A stretch of DNA of 64,000 nt from Nocardioides sp. Root140 (GTDB lineage Bacteria > Actinomycetota > Actinomycetes > Propionibacteriales > Nocardioidaceae): contig NZ_LMFI01000001.1 in NCBI RefSeq assembly GCF_001426745.1, positions 472,000 through 535,999 of the forward strand. Direction: 5' to 3'. The notes beneath the pieces were generated by a model, which was not told where the DNA came from, did not search any database, and worked only from the letters and a program-made list of their open reading frames with translations. The position numbers were made by a program, and so were the translations under genes. Below, one piece after another: positions 26,149-35,595 of the stretch. Each line of letters opens with the position of its first letter. Position 1 is the stretch's first letter.

Positions 26149-27128
26149 TGGACATCGACCTGAACATCCTCCGCATGCTGGAGCAGGAGAAGGAGATCAA
26201 GTTCTCCGTTCTCGTGGAGGCCATCGAGCAGGCCCTGCTCACGGCCTACCACAAGTCCCCGGGGGCGCAGCCGCGCGCGCGGGTCGTCCTCGACCAGAAG
26301 AACGGTCACGTCTCGGTGCTCGCCGCCGAGGTCGACGAGGAGGGCAACGTCGTCACCGAGTATGACGACACTCCCGACGGCTTCGGCCGGATCGCCGCGA
26401 CGACCGCGAAGCAGATCATGCTGCAGCGGCTCCGCGACGCCGAGGACGAGATCCGGTTCGGTGAGTTCTCCGGCAAGGAGGGCGACATCGTCTCCGGCGT
26501 CATCCAGCAGGGCCGCAACCCCGACGACGTGATGGTCGACCTCGGCAAGCTCGAGGCGATCCTGCCGCTGGGCGAGCGGGTGCCCACCGAGAAGTACGAG
26601 CACGGCGCCCGCATCAAGTGCATGGTGGTCTCGGTGCGCAAGGGCATGCGCGGGCCGCAGATCACCCTCTCGCGCACCCACCCCAACCTGGTCCGCAAGC
26701 TGTTCGCGCTCGAGGTCCCCGAGATCGCCGACGGCACGGTCGAGATCGCGGCGATCGCCCGCGAGGCCGGTCACCGAACCAAGATCGCGGTGCACTCGCG
26801 CGTGCCCGGGGTCAACCCCAAGGGCGCCTGCATCGGCCCGATGGGCCAGCGGGTCCGCAACATCATGTCCGAGCTGCACGGCGAGAAGATCGACATCGTC
26901 GACTGGTCCGAGGATCCCGCCGAGCTGGTCGCCCACGCGCTCTCGCCGGCCCGGGTCAGCTCGGTGCACATCGTCTCGCTCGAGGAGCGTTCGGCACGGG
27001 TGATCGTGCCCGACTTCCAGCTGTCGCTGGCGATCGGCAAGGAGGGCCAGAACGCCCGACTCGCCGCCCGACTGACCGGCTGGCGCATCGACATCCGCTC
27101 CGACGAGGCTCCGCCGGTCGCACCCTGA
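26148..27128 (+). CDS. nusA: Transcription termination/antitermination factor NusA
   Basis: A 326-residue RNA-polymerase-associated factor that controls pausing, termination and rRNA antitermination. The N-terminal polymerase-binding domain ([16 protein letters not shown]), an S1 domain ([20 protein letters not shown]), KH1 ([18 protein letters not shown]) and KH2 ([19 protein letters not shown]) are present. Like other actinobacterial NusA proteins it lacks the C-terminal acidic repeats of E. coli NusA. The usual next gene, ylxR, is separated here by a minus-strand phosphatase gene. Confidence 0.96.
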   Translation: MDIDLNILRMLEQEKEIKFSVLVEAIEQALLTAYHKSPGAQPRARVVLDQKNGHVSVLAAEVDEEGNVVTEYDDTPDGFGRIAATTAKQIMLQRLRDAEDEIRFGEFSGKEGDIVSGVIQQGRNPDDVMVDLGKLEAILPLGERVPTEKYEHGARIKCMVVSVRKGMRGPQITLSRTHPNLVRKLFALEVPEIADGTVEIAAIAREAGHRTKIAVHSRVPGVNPKGACIGPMGQRVRNIMSELHGEKIDIVDWSEDPAELVAHALSPARVSSVHIVSLEERSARVIVPDFQLSLAIGKEGQNARLAARLTGWRIDIRSDEAPPVAP

Positions 27129-27153
27129 GGTTGATCTGCGGCGGTCTGCCGGG

Positions 27154-27726
27154 TCACCAGGCCCGGCAGACCCAGCCGTCACCGTCGATGTCGACCTCGA
27201 CGAACTCGCAGTTGCCGATGCGTCGTGCTTCGTGGCCGTCCAGACGCACCAGCGCAGGCACGCCCATGCGCAGCAGGCCGCCGTGGCTGATCACGAGCAC
27301 GTCCTCACCCCGGTGCTGGTCGGCGATCTCGGACAGTGCGGACCGAAACCTCTCGATGCCCTCGGCGCCGGTCTCGGCCCCGGGCACACGTACGTCGAGG
27401 TCGCCATCGGTCCACCGGCGGTAGATCTCGGTGAACGCGTCGTCGTCGGTGAGCTCGCCCTCGCCGTACTCGACCAGCGCCCGGCGCGTGGTCACCGAGA
27501 TGCCGAGCGCGGCCGCCACGATCTCGCCGGTCTGCACTGCGCGGGCCAAGGTGCTGGTGTAGACGTGGGAGACCTTGCGATCGGCCAGACGCCCGGCCAG
27601 ACCGGCCGCCTGCTGGCGGCCGAGCGTGGTCAGTGACCCGCCCTCGTCGGCCAGCTCGGGCTGTTCGTACTCCGCCTCGCCGTGTCGGGCCAGGATGATC
27701 CGGCTGGCGCACTGCAGGTCACTCAT
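27154..27726 (-). CDS. Histidine phosphatase family protein (phosphoglycerate mutase-like)
   Basis: A 190-residue cytosolic phosphatase. The catalytic RHGEAEYEQPE near the N-terminus, the arginine-containing STLARAVQTGEI, the acid in ALVEYGEGEL and the second catalytic histidine in VISHGGLLRMG define the branch-1 family. Substrate unknown. The ATG at 27726 with TAGCCT seven bases upstream is preferred over a frame reaching 27858. It lies antisense inside what is normally the continuous nusA-ylxR-infB operon, which suggests an insertion. Confidence 0.88.
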   Translation of the reverse strand: MSDLQCASRIILARHGEAEYEQPELADEGGSLTTLGRQQAAGLAGRLADRKVSHVYTSTLARAVQTGEIVAAALGISVTTRRALVEYGEGELTDDDAFTEIYRRWTDGDLDVRVPGAETGAEGIERFRSALSEIADQHRGEDVLVISHGGLLRMGVPALVRLDGHEARRIGNCEFVEVDIDGDGWVCRAW

Positions 27727-27733
27727 GCCGTTC

Positions 27734-27739
27734 AGGCTA
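27734..27739 (-). promoter_or_regulatory. Leaderless -10 box before the histidine phosphatase gene
   Basis: TAGCCT on the minus strand, 7 nt before the ATG at 27726. Confidence 0.5.
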
Positions 27740-27740
27740 C

Positions 27741-27820
27741 TTCCCACGGAAGCCCCTCGCTTCCCACGGAACATCTGCCGTGGGATGTGCAGGTTTCCCC
27801 GGTGCGCCGGGGAAACCTGC
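27741..27820. repeat. Double-hairpin repeat element, copy 1
   Basis: First hairpin: TCCCACGG (27762-27769), 8-nt loop, CCGTGGGA (27778-27785), preceded by a direct TTCCCACGGA repeat at 27741. Second hairpin: GCAGGTTTCCCCGG (27789-27802), loop TGCG, CCGGGGAAACCTGC (27807-27820), perfect 14-bp arms. The same two-hairpin order recurs at 53726-53790. It lies in a divergent promoter region between the phosphatase and ylxR. Confidence 0.85.
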
Positions 27821-27877
27821 TGGTCCAGGGGATACCGGTTCGGCGTTGGGCGCGCCAACGGCTAGACTCTTGGATTG

Positions 27878-28183
27878 GTGGTTACGACTGGCAACATTCC
27901 CGCGCGCCCACGCCCCGTGCGTATGTGTGTGGGGTGTCGCAAGCGGGCCACCACGCTTGAGTTGATCCGGGTCGTCGCCGGATCGGATGACCACGGCCCC
28001 GCCGTGGTGCCCGATCCCGACGGCACGGCGCACGGCCGTGGTGCTCACCTGCACCCCACGACCGCGTGTCTCGACCTGGCAGTGCGCAAACGCGCTTTCC
28101 CCCGAGCCCTGCGGTTCGCGGGGGGCCTTGATGTGACCGCACTGCGCACGATGATCGACTCCGGCACAGACACCACACCGTGA
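27878..28183 (+). CDS. ylxR: YlxR (DUF448) RNA-binding protein
   Basis: A protein of about 101 residues of the YlxR/DUF448 family, conserved between nusA and infB in most bacteria and thought to bind RNA. The signature CVGCRKRATTLELIRVV and the later GRGAHLHPTTACLDLAVRKR (in two parts) are clear. The start is uncertain: TTG 27875, GTG 27878 and ATG 27923 are in frame; the last would put the conserved MCVGCRKR at the very N-terminus. Confidence 0.9.
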   Translation: MVTTGNIPARPRPVRMCVGCRKRATTLELIRVVAGSDDHGPAVVPDPDGTAHGRGAHLHPTTACLDLAVRKRAFPRALRFAGGLDVTALRTMIDSGTDTTP

Positions 28184-28318
28184 TTGACCTACAGGAACTG
28201 GAGCAGCAGCTCATGAGCACTCGATGAGTACTTCCCGATGAGTTTGCACAACCACTAACGGTCCGAATCACCTCCTCCTGCATCAGGCAGCGTCGGGGCT
28301 CGGGCCAGAAGGAGAAGC

Positions 28319-31234
28319 GTGGCCAAGCCCCGAGTACACGAACTCGCCAAGGAATTCGGCGTCGAGAGCAAGTTTGTTCTCGAGAAGCTGAAGGAGATGG
28401 GGGAGTTCGTCAAGTCTGCGTCCTCGACCATCGAGCCCCCGGTGGCGAACCGATTCAAGAAGGAGTACGGCGAGCAGCTCAAGGCCGCCGCCGCCACTTC
28501 CGCCCCTGCAGCGCCTGCCAAGGCTGAGACCAAGGAGGCCGCCAAGCCGGCCCCCGCCGAGGCGCCCGCAGCGGCACCCGAGGCCCCGGCCGCTCCGGCT
28601 GCCGAGAAGCCTGCCCCTGTCGAGGCACCCACCGCCGCCAACAAGCCGGCGACGAAGCCCGGGCCGCGACCCGGTCCGAAGCCGGCGCCCAAGCCGGCCG
28701 CCGAGGTCCCGGCCGAACCCGTCGCCGCCGAACCCGTCGCCGCCGAGCCCGTTGCCTCCGAGGCACCGGCTGCTCCGGAGACGCCCGCAGCCGAGGCACC
28801 CGCCGCGGCTGCTTCTGCCACGCCGAAGGCGCCCGCGCCGAAGGCGCCGGCCCCGCGTCCGGTGGGCAAGCCCAGCGGCACGCCGCGCCCCGGCAACAAC
28901 CCGTTCTCGTCGAGCCAGGGCATGGGCCGTCGCCCCGCCCCTGCCGACCGTGGACCCGCGCCGAGCACCGGTGGCGGCACTGGTGCCCCGTCCGGCGACC
29001 AGCGTCCGCCGCGGCCCCCGGCCTCGCGTGACGGTGGTGCTCCGGGTCGTCCGGGCATGCCCCGTCCGAACCCGGCGATGATGCCCAAGTCCCCGGCCGC
29101 CTTCGGTGGCGGCCCCGGCGGTCGTGGTCCCGGTGGCCCCGGCGGCGGTCGTGGCGGTGCGCCCGGTCGCGGTGGTGCTCCGGGTCGTACCGGTGCTCCC
29201 GGCCGTGGCGGTGCCCCCGCCGGCGGTCCCGGTGGCGCACGCCCGGGTGGCTTCGGCCCCGCGGGTGGCGGTCGCCCCGGTGGCGGTCGCCCCGGCCAGC
29301 GTGGCCAGACCCAGGGTGCCTTCGGTCGCCCCGGTGGTCCGTCGCGTCGTGGGCGCAAGTCGAAGCGGGCTCGTCGTCAGGAATTCGAGGCCATGCAGGC
29401 CCCGACGATCGGTGGTGTGCGCGTCCGCAAGGGTGACGGCGAGACCGTTCGCCTGGCGCGTGGCGCGTCCCTGACCGACTTCGCCGAGAAGATCAACGTC
29501 GACGCCGCTTCGCTGGTGCAGATGCTGTTCTCCCTGGGCGAGATGGTCACGGCGACCGAGTCGGTCGACGAGGCGACGTTCGAGCTGCTCGGTGAAGAGC
29601 TGAACTACGTCGTCCAGATCGTGTCCCCGGAGGACGAGGACCGCGAGCTGCTCGAAGGCTTCGACATCGAGTTCGGTGCCGACGAGGGCGACGAGGGCGA
29701 CCTCGCGTTCCGCCCGCCGGTCGTCACCGTCATGGGTCACGTCGACCACGGAAAGACCAAGCTCCTCGACGCGTTGCGCAGCGCCAACGTCGTCGACAAG
29801 GAGGCTGGTGGCATCACCCAGCACATCGGTGCCTACCAGGTCGCGACCGACGTCGACGGCGACGAGCGTCGCATCACCTTCATCGACACCCCCGGTCACG
29901 AGGCGTTCACCGCCATGCGTGCCCGTGGTGCCCAGGCCACCGACATCGCGATCCTCGTGGTCGCGGCCGACGACGGTGTCATGCCGCAGACGGTCGAGGC
30001 GTTGAACCACGCCAAGGCCGCCGGTGTCCCGATCGTGGTCGCGGTCAACAAGATCGACAAGCCGGAGTCCGACCCGACGAAGGTCCGCGGACAGCTCACC
30101 GAGTACGGCCTCGTGCCCGAGGAGTACGGCGGCGACACCATGTTCGTCGACGTGTCGGCGAAGTCCGAGCTCAACCTCGACAAGCTGCTCGAGGCCGTCG
30201 TCCTCACCGCCGACGCGTCGCTCGACCTGCGGGCCAACCCCGACCAGGACGCCCAGGGTCTGGTCATCGAGGCGCACCTCGACCGTGGCCGTGGCCCGGT
30301 TGCCACCGTGCTGGTCCAGCGCGGAACGCTCCGGGTCGGCGACTCGATCGTCGCCGGTGCGGCTCACGGCCGGGTCCGCGCGATGCTCGACGAGCACGGC
30401 AACAACATCGAGGAAGCCGACCCGGCTCGCCCCGCCATGGTGCTCGGTCTGAACGCCGCCCCCGGCGCCGGTCAGACGTTCATCGTGGTCGACGACGACC
30501 GCATGGCTCGCCAGATCGCCGAGAAGCGTGAAGCCCGTGAACGCGCGGCCATGCAGGCCAAGCGCCGCGTGCGTCGTACGCTCGAGGACTTCATGGCCTC
30601 CATGGAGAAGGGCGAGAGCCAGGAGCTCAACCTCATCCTCAAGGGCGACGTGTCCGGTTCGGTCGAGGCCCTCGAGGACTCGCTGGCCCAGATCGACGTC
30701 GGCGAAGAGGTCTCGCTGCGCGTCATCGACCGCGGTGTCGGTGCGATCACCGAGACCAACGTCGACCTGGCCGCCGCCTCCGACGCCATCATCATCGGCT
30801 TCAACGTCCGCCCGCAGGGCAAGGCGAGCCAGATGGCCGAGAAGGAAGGTGTCGAGATTCGTTACTACTCGGTCATCTACCAGGCGATCGAGGAGATCGA
30901 AGCAGCGCTCAAGGGCATGCTCAAGCCGGAATACGAAGAAGCCTCCCTGGGCAAGGCGGAGATCCGCGAGATCTTCCGCTCGTCCAAGGCCGGCAACATC
31001 GCAGGCTGCATGGTCATCGACGGCACCATCCGCCGCAACGCCAAGGCGCGTGTCCTGCGCGACGGCGCCGTGGTGGCCGACAACCTCGACCTCTCCTCGC
31101 TCAAGCGGGAGAAGGACGACGCGTCCGAGGTCCGCGAGGGCTTCGAGTGTGGTCTGGTGCTGAAGAACTTCCAGGACATCAAGATCGGCGATGTCGTGGA
31201 GTCCTTCGAGATGCGCGAGATTCCGCGGGGCTGA
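28319..31234 (+). CDS. infB: Translation initiation factor IF-2
   Basis: A 971-residue GTPase that brings initiator tRNA to the 30S subunit and promotes subunit joining. After a short N-terminal IF2-N domain ([20 protein letters not shown]) comes a region of about 300 residues made almost only of Pro, Ala, Gly and Lys, with [17 protein letters not shown] repeats. The G domain has G1 GHVDHGKT (about residue 473), DTPGHEAF and NKIDKPE; domains II-IV follow. GTG 28319 has GAAGGAG upstream. Long Ala/Gly-rich linkers are usual for actinobacterial IF-2. Confidence 0.97.
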   Translation: MAKPRVHELAKEFGVESKFVLEKLKEMGEFVKSASSTIEPPVANRFKKEYGEQLKAAAATSAPAAPAKAETKEAAKPAPAEAPAAAPEAPAAPAAEKPAPVEAPTAANKPATKPGPRPGPKPAPKPAAEVPAEPVAAEPVAAEPVASEAPAAPETPAAEAPAAAASATPKAPAPKAPAPRPVGKPSGTPRPGNNPFSSSQGMGRRPAPADRGPAPSTGGGTGAPSGDQRPPRPPASRDGGAPGRPGMPRPNPAMMPKSPAAFGGGPGGRGPGGPGGGRGGAPGRGGAPGRTGAPGRGGAPAGGPGGARPGGFGPAGGGRPGGGRPGQRGQTQGAFGRPGGPSRRGRKSKRARRQEFEAMQAPTIGGVRVRKGDGETVRLARGASLTDFAEKINVDAASLVQMLFSLGEMVTATESVDEATFELLGEELNYVVQIVSPEDEDRELLEGFDIEFGADEGDEGDLAFRPPVVTVMGHVDHGKTKLLDALRSANVVDKEAGGITQHIGAYQVATDVDGDERRITFIDTPGHEAFTAMRARGAQATDIAILVVAADDGVMPQTVEALNHAKAAGVPIVVAVNKIDKPESDPTKVRGQLTEYGLVPEEYGGDTMFVDVSAKSELNLDKLLEAVVLTADASLDLRANPDQDAQGLVIEAHLDRGRGPVATVLVQRGTLRVGDSIVAGAAHGRVRAMLDEHGNNIEEADPARPAMVLGLNAAPGAGQTFIVVDDDRMARQIAEKREARERAAMQAKRRVRRTLEDFMASMEKGESQELNLILKGDVSGSVEALEDSLAQIDVGEEVSLRVIDRGVGAITETNVDLAAASDAIIIGFNVRPQGKASQMAEKEGVEIRYYSVIYQAIEEIEAALKGMLKPEYEEASLGKAEIREIFRSSKAGNIAGCMVIDGTIRRNAKARVLRDGAVVADNLDLSSLKREKDDASEVREGFECGLVLKNFQDIKIGDVVESFEMREIPRG

Positions 31235-31254
31235 TTGCTCGCTGTTCGACGGGG

Positions 31255-31278
31255 CGGGTCCGGCTGTTGCCGGGCCCG
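31255..31278 (+). terminator. Stem-loop after infB
   Basis: CGGGTCCGGC, loop TGTT, GCCGGGCCCG: a 10-bp stem with one wobble, 20 bp after the infB stop. No clear T-tract. The rest of the 283-bp gap to rbfA shows no gene; a TAGACT -10-like box lies at 31467-31472. Confidence 0.6.
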
Positions 31279-31517
31279 CGCCGCACCAACCCGGGGCGCT
31301 GCGGCGGCGCGTCGCGCGGAAGCGTCTCCTTTGCTGCTCTTCGCTGCGCGCGCCGCGGCCAAGCCCCTTTACGCCGCCCCGGGCAGGCGCGGCTCCGGCC
31401 GCAGGTCGTCACCCCGTGCAGGCCAATGCAGTCCCGCCCACAACCGGACCCGTCAATGCGGGGACCTAGACTCATTCTTCGCGGGCTTGTCCCGCGCACG
31501 TACTTCCAGGAGGAACC

Positions 31518-31979
31518 ATGGCCAGCCCACGGGTTCGCAAGATTGCGGACCGGATCAAGATCATCGTCGCCGAGATGCTGGAGCGGCGGGTCAAGGACCC
31601 TCGTCTCGGGTTCGTGACCGTCACCGACGTGCGGGTCTCCGGCGACAGCCAGCACGCGACCGTCTTCTACACGGTGCTCGGTGAAGAGGACTCGCTGGCC
31701 GGCACCGCCGCTGCGCTGGAGTCGGCCAAGGGGCTGATCCGTGCCGAGGTCGGCAAGCAGCTGGGCATCCGCCACGTGCCGACGCTCGAGTTCATCCACG
31801 ACGCACTGCCGGAGACGGCTCGCCAGCTGGACGACGTACTCGCTCGCGCCCGGCAGATCGACGAGCAGGTCGCCGCGACCCGTGAGGGTGCGACGTACGC
31901 CGCCGGCGAGGACGCCTACAAGAAGCCGCGCGTCGACGAGGACGCCGCGGACGAGGCAGACGAGGCCGACGAGGCGTGA
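31518..31979 (+). CDS. rbfA: Ribosome-binding factor A
   Basis: A 153-residue cold-shock 30S assembly factor. The KH-like fold is seen in [40 protein letters not shown] and the helix [20 protein letters not shown]. The last 40 residues are acidic ([14 protein letters not shown]) and are an extension beyond the core. AGGAGG lies just before the ATG. Its stop overlaps the truB start (GTGA). The small DUF503 gene that often lies between infB and rbfA in this phylum is absent. Confidence 0.95.
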   Translation: MASPRVRKIADRIKIIVAEMLERRVKDPRLGFVTVTDVRVSGDSQHATVFYTVLGEEDSLAGTAAALESAKGLIRAEVGKQLGIRHVPTLEFIHDALPETARQLDDVLARARQIDEQVAATREGATYAAGEDAYKKPRVDEDAADEADEADEA

Positions 31980-32872
31980 ACGCCGCCGGTGCCGCCGGAC
32001 TGGTCGTGGTCGACAAGTCCGGGGGCATGACCTCGCACGACGTGGTCGCGCGGGTACGCCGCCTGGCCGGCACCCGCAAGGTCGGCCATGCCGGCACGCT
32101 CGACCCGATGGCAACCGGGGTGCTGGTGCTCGGCGTCAACCGGGCCACCCGGCTCCTCGGACACCTGATGCTGACCCAGAAGGGGTACGACGCCACGGTG
32201 CGCCTCGGCGTCTCGACGACCACCGACGACGCCGAGGGCGAAGTCATCGCCGAGGCGGTCGCGGCCAACCAACAGCCGGGACTGGTCGAGGCCGAGTTCG
32301 CCCGTCTGGTGGGCGACATCGAGCAGGTGCCGACCGCGGTGTCGGCGATCAAGGTCGACGGCAAGCGCGCCTACCAACGCGTCCGTGACGGTGAGGCCGT
32401 CGCGCTCAAGGCCCGCCCGGTGACCATCCATGCGCTGGAGGTGCTCGATCAACGGGTCGTCGGCGACTGGCTGGACGTCGACATCTCGGTGCGCTGCTCG
32501 AGCGGCACCTACATCCGCGCGATCGCCCGCGACGTCGGTGTGGCACTGGGTGTCGGTGGACACCTGACCGCCCTGCGGCGTACGGCGGTCGGCGGCTTCG
32601 ACCTCTCCGTCGCACGCACGCTCGATCAGCTGAACGACGAGTTCGCGATGGTGCCGATCGCCGACGCGGCGCGGGCCACCTTCCCGGCGTACGAGCTGGA
32701 CGACGCGCAGGAGGTCGACGTACGCGTGGGCCGCAAGCTCGCCATCGACCTCGAGGGGCTGACCGCGGTCTTCGCCCCCGACGGCGAGTTCCTCGCCCTC
32801 TACGAACCGGTCGCGTCGGAGGCGTCGGGCGTGCTGGCCAAGCCGGTCGCCGTCTTCACCGGTAGTCCCTGA
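31976..32872 (+). CDS. truB: tRNA pseudouridine-55 synthase
   Basis: A 298-residue enzyme that makes pseudouridine 55 in the T-loop of tRNAs. The catalytic motif [14 protein letters not shown] carries the aspartate D43; also visible are [11 protein letters not shown], the [11 protein letters not shown] region and [10 protein letters not shown]. The C-terminal PUA-like domain is present. The GTG start overlaps the rbfA stop. Its own stop lies at the edge of a large repeat (32866-32981). Confidence 0.96.
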   Translation: MNAAGAAGLVVVDKSGGMTSHDVVARVRRLAGTRKVGHAGTLDPMATGVLVLGVNRATRLLGHLMLTQKGYDATVRLGVSTTTDDAEGEVIAEAVAANQQPGLVEAEFARLVGDIEQVPTAVSAIKVDGKRAYQRVRDGEAVALKARPVTIHALEVLDQRVVGDWLDVDISVRCSSGTYIRAIARDVGVALGVGGHLTALRRTAVGGFDLSVARTLDQLNDEFAMVPIADAARATFPAYELDDAQEVDVRVGRKLAIDLEGLTAVFAPDGEFLALYEPVASEASGVLAKPVAVFTGSP

Positions 32873-32981
32873 CGTTTCGGTCCCTCCGAGGCGATACTCC
32901 CTGACGTTTCGGTCCTTGAGGCTCAAGGACCGAAACGTCAGGGAGTATCCAGGGGTGAGGGCGCAAACGTCAGGGAGTATC
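32866..32981. repeat. Four repeat arms with a central 57-bp palindrome between truB and ribF
   Basis: The word TCCCTGACGTTTCGGTCC occurs forward at about 32866 and 32897, and its complement backward at about 32926 and (partly) 32966. The two central copies form a perfect inverted repeat with 28-bp arms (32893-32920 and 32922-32949) around one base. The first forward copy overlaps the truB stop codon; the last backward arm ends about 20 bp before ribF. Confidence 0.95.
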
Positions 32982-33001
32982 GATATGGGAGAGTTCTGGC
33001 T

Positions 33002-33940
33002 GTGCAGATCTGGCGTTCCCTGACCGACGTGCCCGACGGCATCGGTCGCACCGTGGTGACGATTGGCAACTTCGACGGTGTCCACCTCGGACACCAGCAC
33101 GTCGTACGACGGGCGCGAGAAGTAGGCGACGAGCTGGGCATCGCGCACGTCGTGGCGGTGACCTTCGACCCGCACCCGATGGCCGTGCTGCGTCCGGAGC
33201 ACGCACCCTCGACGCTGAGCACCATCGAGGACCGTGCCCGGCTGCTCGGCGAGGCCGGAGCCGACGGCGTCCTGGTCCTGCCGTTCGACCGCGAGATCGC
33301 GGGGTGGACTCCCGAGGAGTTCATTGACCGGGTGCTCGTCACCGCACTGAAGGCAAGGGCCGTCGTGGTCGGTGCCAACTTCCGCTTCGGCAACCGCGCC
33401 GCGGGCGACGTGAACACCCTCCGGGCGACTGGGGCGAGCCGCGACTTCGTCGCCGAGGGCATCGCCCTCGACGGCGGCCCGCAGGTCTGGTCCTCGACCT
33501 ACGTGCGCACCTGCCTCGCCGCCGGCGACGTCTCGGGCGCTGCCGAGGCCCTGGGTCGTCCGGTGACCGTGCGGGGCGTCGTGGTCAAGGGCGACCAGCG
33601 CGGCCGCGAGCTCGGCTTCCCCACGGCCAACGTGCCCACCACGGGTGCAGCAGCGGTCCCCGCCGACGGCGTGTACGCCGGGTGGCTGCGCCGCCTCGAC
33701 ACCGACGAGACGTTCCCCGCCGCGATCAGCGTCGGCACCAACCCCACCTTCGACGGGGTGCGCGAGCGTCGTGTCGAGTCCTACGTGCTCGACCGCACCG
33801 ACCTGGACCTGTACGGCGTGGAGGTCGAGGTGGAGTTCGTCGAGCGGATCCGCGGCATGGTCGCCTTCGAGGGCGTGGAGAAGCTGGTCGAGACGATGCA
33901 CGGCGACGTCGACCGCACCCGCGAGATCCTCGGGCTCTGA
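33002..33940 (+). CDS. ribF: Bifunctional riboflavin kinase / FAD synthetase
   Basis: A 312-residue enzyme that phosphorylates riboflavin to FMN and adenylates FMN to FAD. The N-terminal FAD synthetase domain has IGNFDGVHLGHQ and TFDPHPMAVLRP; the linker holds SSTYVRTCLAAGDV; the C-terminal riboflavin kinase domain has GDQRGRELGFPTANV and ISVGTNPTF. GTG 33002 has GGGAGAG eight bases upstream. In many actinobacteria rpsO follows directly; here about 11 kb of other genes intervene. Confidence 0.96.
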   Translation: MQIWRSLTDVPDGIGRTVVTIGNFDGVHLGHQHVVRRAREVGDELGIAHVVAVTFDPHPMAVLRPEHAPSTLSTIEDRARLLGEAGADGVLVLPFDREIAGWTPEEFIDRVLVTALKARAVVVGANFRFGNRAAGDVNTLRATGASRDFVAEGIALDGGPQVWSSTYVRTCLAAGDVSGAAEALGRPVTVRGVVVKGDQRGRELGFPTANVPTTGAAAVPADGVYAGWLRRLDTDETFPAAISVGTNPTFDGVRERRVESYVLDRTDLDLYGVEVEVEFVERIRGMVAFEGVEKLVETMHGDVDRTREILGL

Positions 33941-33941
33941 C

Positions 33942-34913
33942 GTGGCGGACCGGGCCGACGTCGCGGCGGTCGAGGACTGGTTCGTCGCCAACGGCCTGCC
34001 CTACTTCGTCGACGGCATCCGCGAGGACGTCGGCCGGCGGATGCGCCCGTCCCGGCTGCTGGCTGTCCTCGTCGTCGGCGTCGTGCTGGCCGTCCCGGTC
34101 GGCCTGGCCGTCGGGCTGTGGGCCGACCAGGTGTCGTACGGCGTCTCCAGCGCCCTCACCACGCTTGCCGGTGTCTTCGGCGTCTACGGGCTGCTGACCC
34201 TGAAGGCGTGGCTGTGGATCCGGTGGGCGGCCGGCCAGACGCTGGGCTCGCTGAGCCTGATGGTCCCGCTGGTGACCCGGGCGCTGCCGTTGCTGCTGCT
34301 GTTCATCACTTTCCTGTTCATCAACGCCGAGGTCTGGCAGGTCGGGGCGACTCTCGACGGCGGCATCATGTGGGCGGCCGTGATGCTGTTCGCGGCGATC
34401 GCGGTGGGCTTCCTGCTCTCGCGGCTGCCGGAGGAGCTCGACGCCTTCGACCGGGACTTCGACATCACCAGACTCTCTGGCGCCTGCCGAGGCACCCCGC
34501 TCGAGGCCGAGGCGAACCGGCTGCGCGAGACCCACACGCAGCTCCCCGTCCCACCGGAGGTGACCGGGTTGCAGAAGGCCAACCTGGTGCTGGTGCTCCT
34601 GGTCGCCCAGATCGTGCAGGTGCTGCTGTTGTCCCTCTCGGTGTTCGCGTTCTTCATCCTCTTCGGCGTGGTGGCCATGGACGACGCGGTCATCGAAACC
34701 TGGGTCGGCCACAGCCCCGAGACCTTCCTCGGACCGGTCAGCCGCGAGCTGGTGCAGGTCTCGGTCTTCCTCGCCGCGTTCAGCGGGCTCTACTTCGCGG
34801 TCTACGCCGTCACCGACGAGCTCTACCGCAAGCAGTTGTTCACCTCGATCACCCGCGAGCTCGAGCGCGCGGTCAGTGCCCGGGTGGTCTACCGCTCGAT
34901 GCGCCGGGGTTGA
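33942..34913 (+). CDS. Multi-pass membrane protein of unknown function
   Basis: A 323-residue protein that starts one base after the ribF stop. It has at least six hydrophobic segments: about residues 38-60, 66-87, 105-128, 138-160, 205-230 and 268-290, with a soluble loop of about 50 residues in the middle (RLPEELDAFDRDFDITRLSG). I recognise no family. The tight spacing suggests co-transcription with ribF. A transporter-like or sensor role is possible, with nothing in the sequence to decide. Confidence 0.78.
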   Translation: MADRADVAAVEDWFVANGLPYFVDGIREDVGRRMRPSRLLAVLVVGVVLAVPVGLAVGLWADQVSYGVSSALTTLAGVFGVYGLLTLKAWLWIRWAAGQTLGSLSLMVPLVTRALPLLLLFITFLFINAEVWQVGATLDGGIMWAAVMLFAAIAVGFLLSRLPEELDAFDRDFDITRLSGACRGTPLEAEANRLRETHTQLPVPPEVTGLQKANLVLVLLVAQIVQVLLLSLSVFAFFILFGVVAMDDAVIETWVGHSPETFLGPVSRELVQVSVFLAAFSGLYFAVYAVTDELYRKQLFTSITRELERAVSARVVYRSMRRG

Positions 34914-34956
34914 GTGCTGAAGTGGTTGCTCGGGCCGCCACCTCGGCACTCGACCT

Positions 34957-35595
34957 TCAGACGCGTAGCCAGGCCAGCACGGCACGCACCCGACGGTTGT
35001 CGTCGTCGGCCACGGGCAGGTCGAGCTTCGCGAAGATGCTGTTCGTGTGCTTGGCCACGGCCTTCTCGGTGACGAACAGGGCGCTGGCGATCGCCTGGTT
35101 CGAGCGGCCCTCGGCCATCAGGGCCAGCACCTCCTGCTCGCGCGGGGTCAGCCTGTCGACCGGCTCCTCGCGCTTGGCCATGATCGTGGAGATCACCTCC
35201 GGGTCGATGACGGTGCCGCCGGCCACGACCCGGCGTACGCCGTCGACGAACTCACCCACGTTGGCGACCCGGTCCTTGAGCAGGTAGCCCACCGCCCCCT
35301 GGCCGCTGGCCAGGAGCTCGCGGGCATAGAGCTGCTCGACGTACTGCGAGAGCACCATGACCGGGAACCCGGTCCGCTCGGCGCGGATGTCGATCGCCGC
35401 GCGCAGGCCCTCGTCGGTGAAGGTCGGCGGCATGCGTACGTCGAGCACGGCACCGTCGGCCTCGTTCTCACGCAGGGCGACGGCGAGCGTGGTCGCATTG
35501 TCGACGGCTGCCACGATCGTGGCGCCGTTGGCCTCCAGCAGCCGGATCAGGCCGTCCCGGAGGAGGGCGTTGTCCTCGGCAACGACAAGGCGCAC
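34957..35595 (-). CDS. NarL/LuxR-family response regulator
   Basis: A 212-residue two-component response regulator. The receiver domain has the acidic pair in VVAEDNALLRDG, phosphoacceptor D52 in AVLDVRMPP, and KD in LLKDRVANV. The C-terminal LuxR-type helix-turn-helix reads LTPREQEVLALMAEGRSNQA, then VTEKAVAKHTNSIFAKLDL. Its start overlaps the kinase gene upstream by 49 bp, so the pair is one transcript. The divergent MMPL transporter is the likely target. Confidence 0.93.
   Translation of the reverse strand: MRLVVAEDNALLRDGLIRLLEANGATIVAAVDNATTLAVALRENEADGAVLDVRMPPTFTDEGLRAAIDIRAERTGFPVMVLSQYVEQLYARELLASGQGAVGYLLKDRVANVGEFVDGVRRVVAGGTVIDPEVISTIMAKREEPVDRLTPREQEVLALMAEGRSNQAIASALFVTEKAVAKHTNSIFAKLDLPVADDDNRRVRAVLAWLRV

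Noticed and set aside
28283..30397. 704-residue Gly/Arg/Thr-rich minus-strand frame opposite infB
   Set aside because: Shadow of the Pro/Ala/Gly-rich IF-2 linker and G domain.
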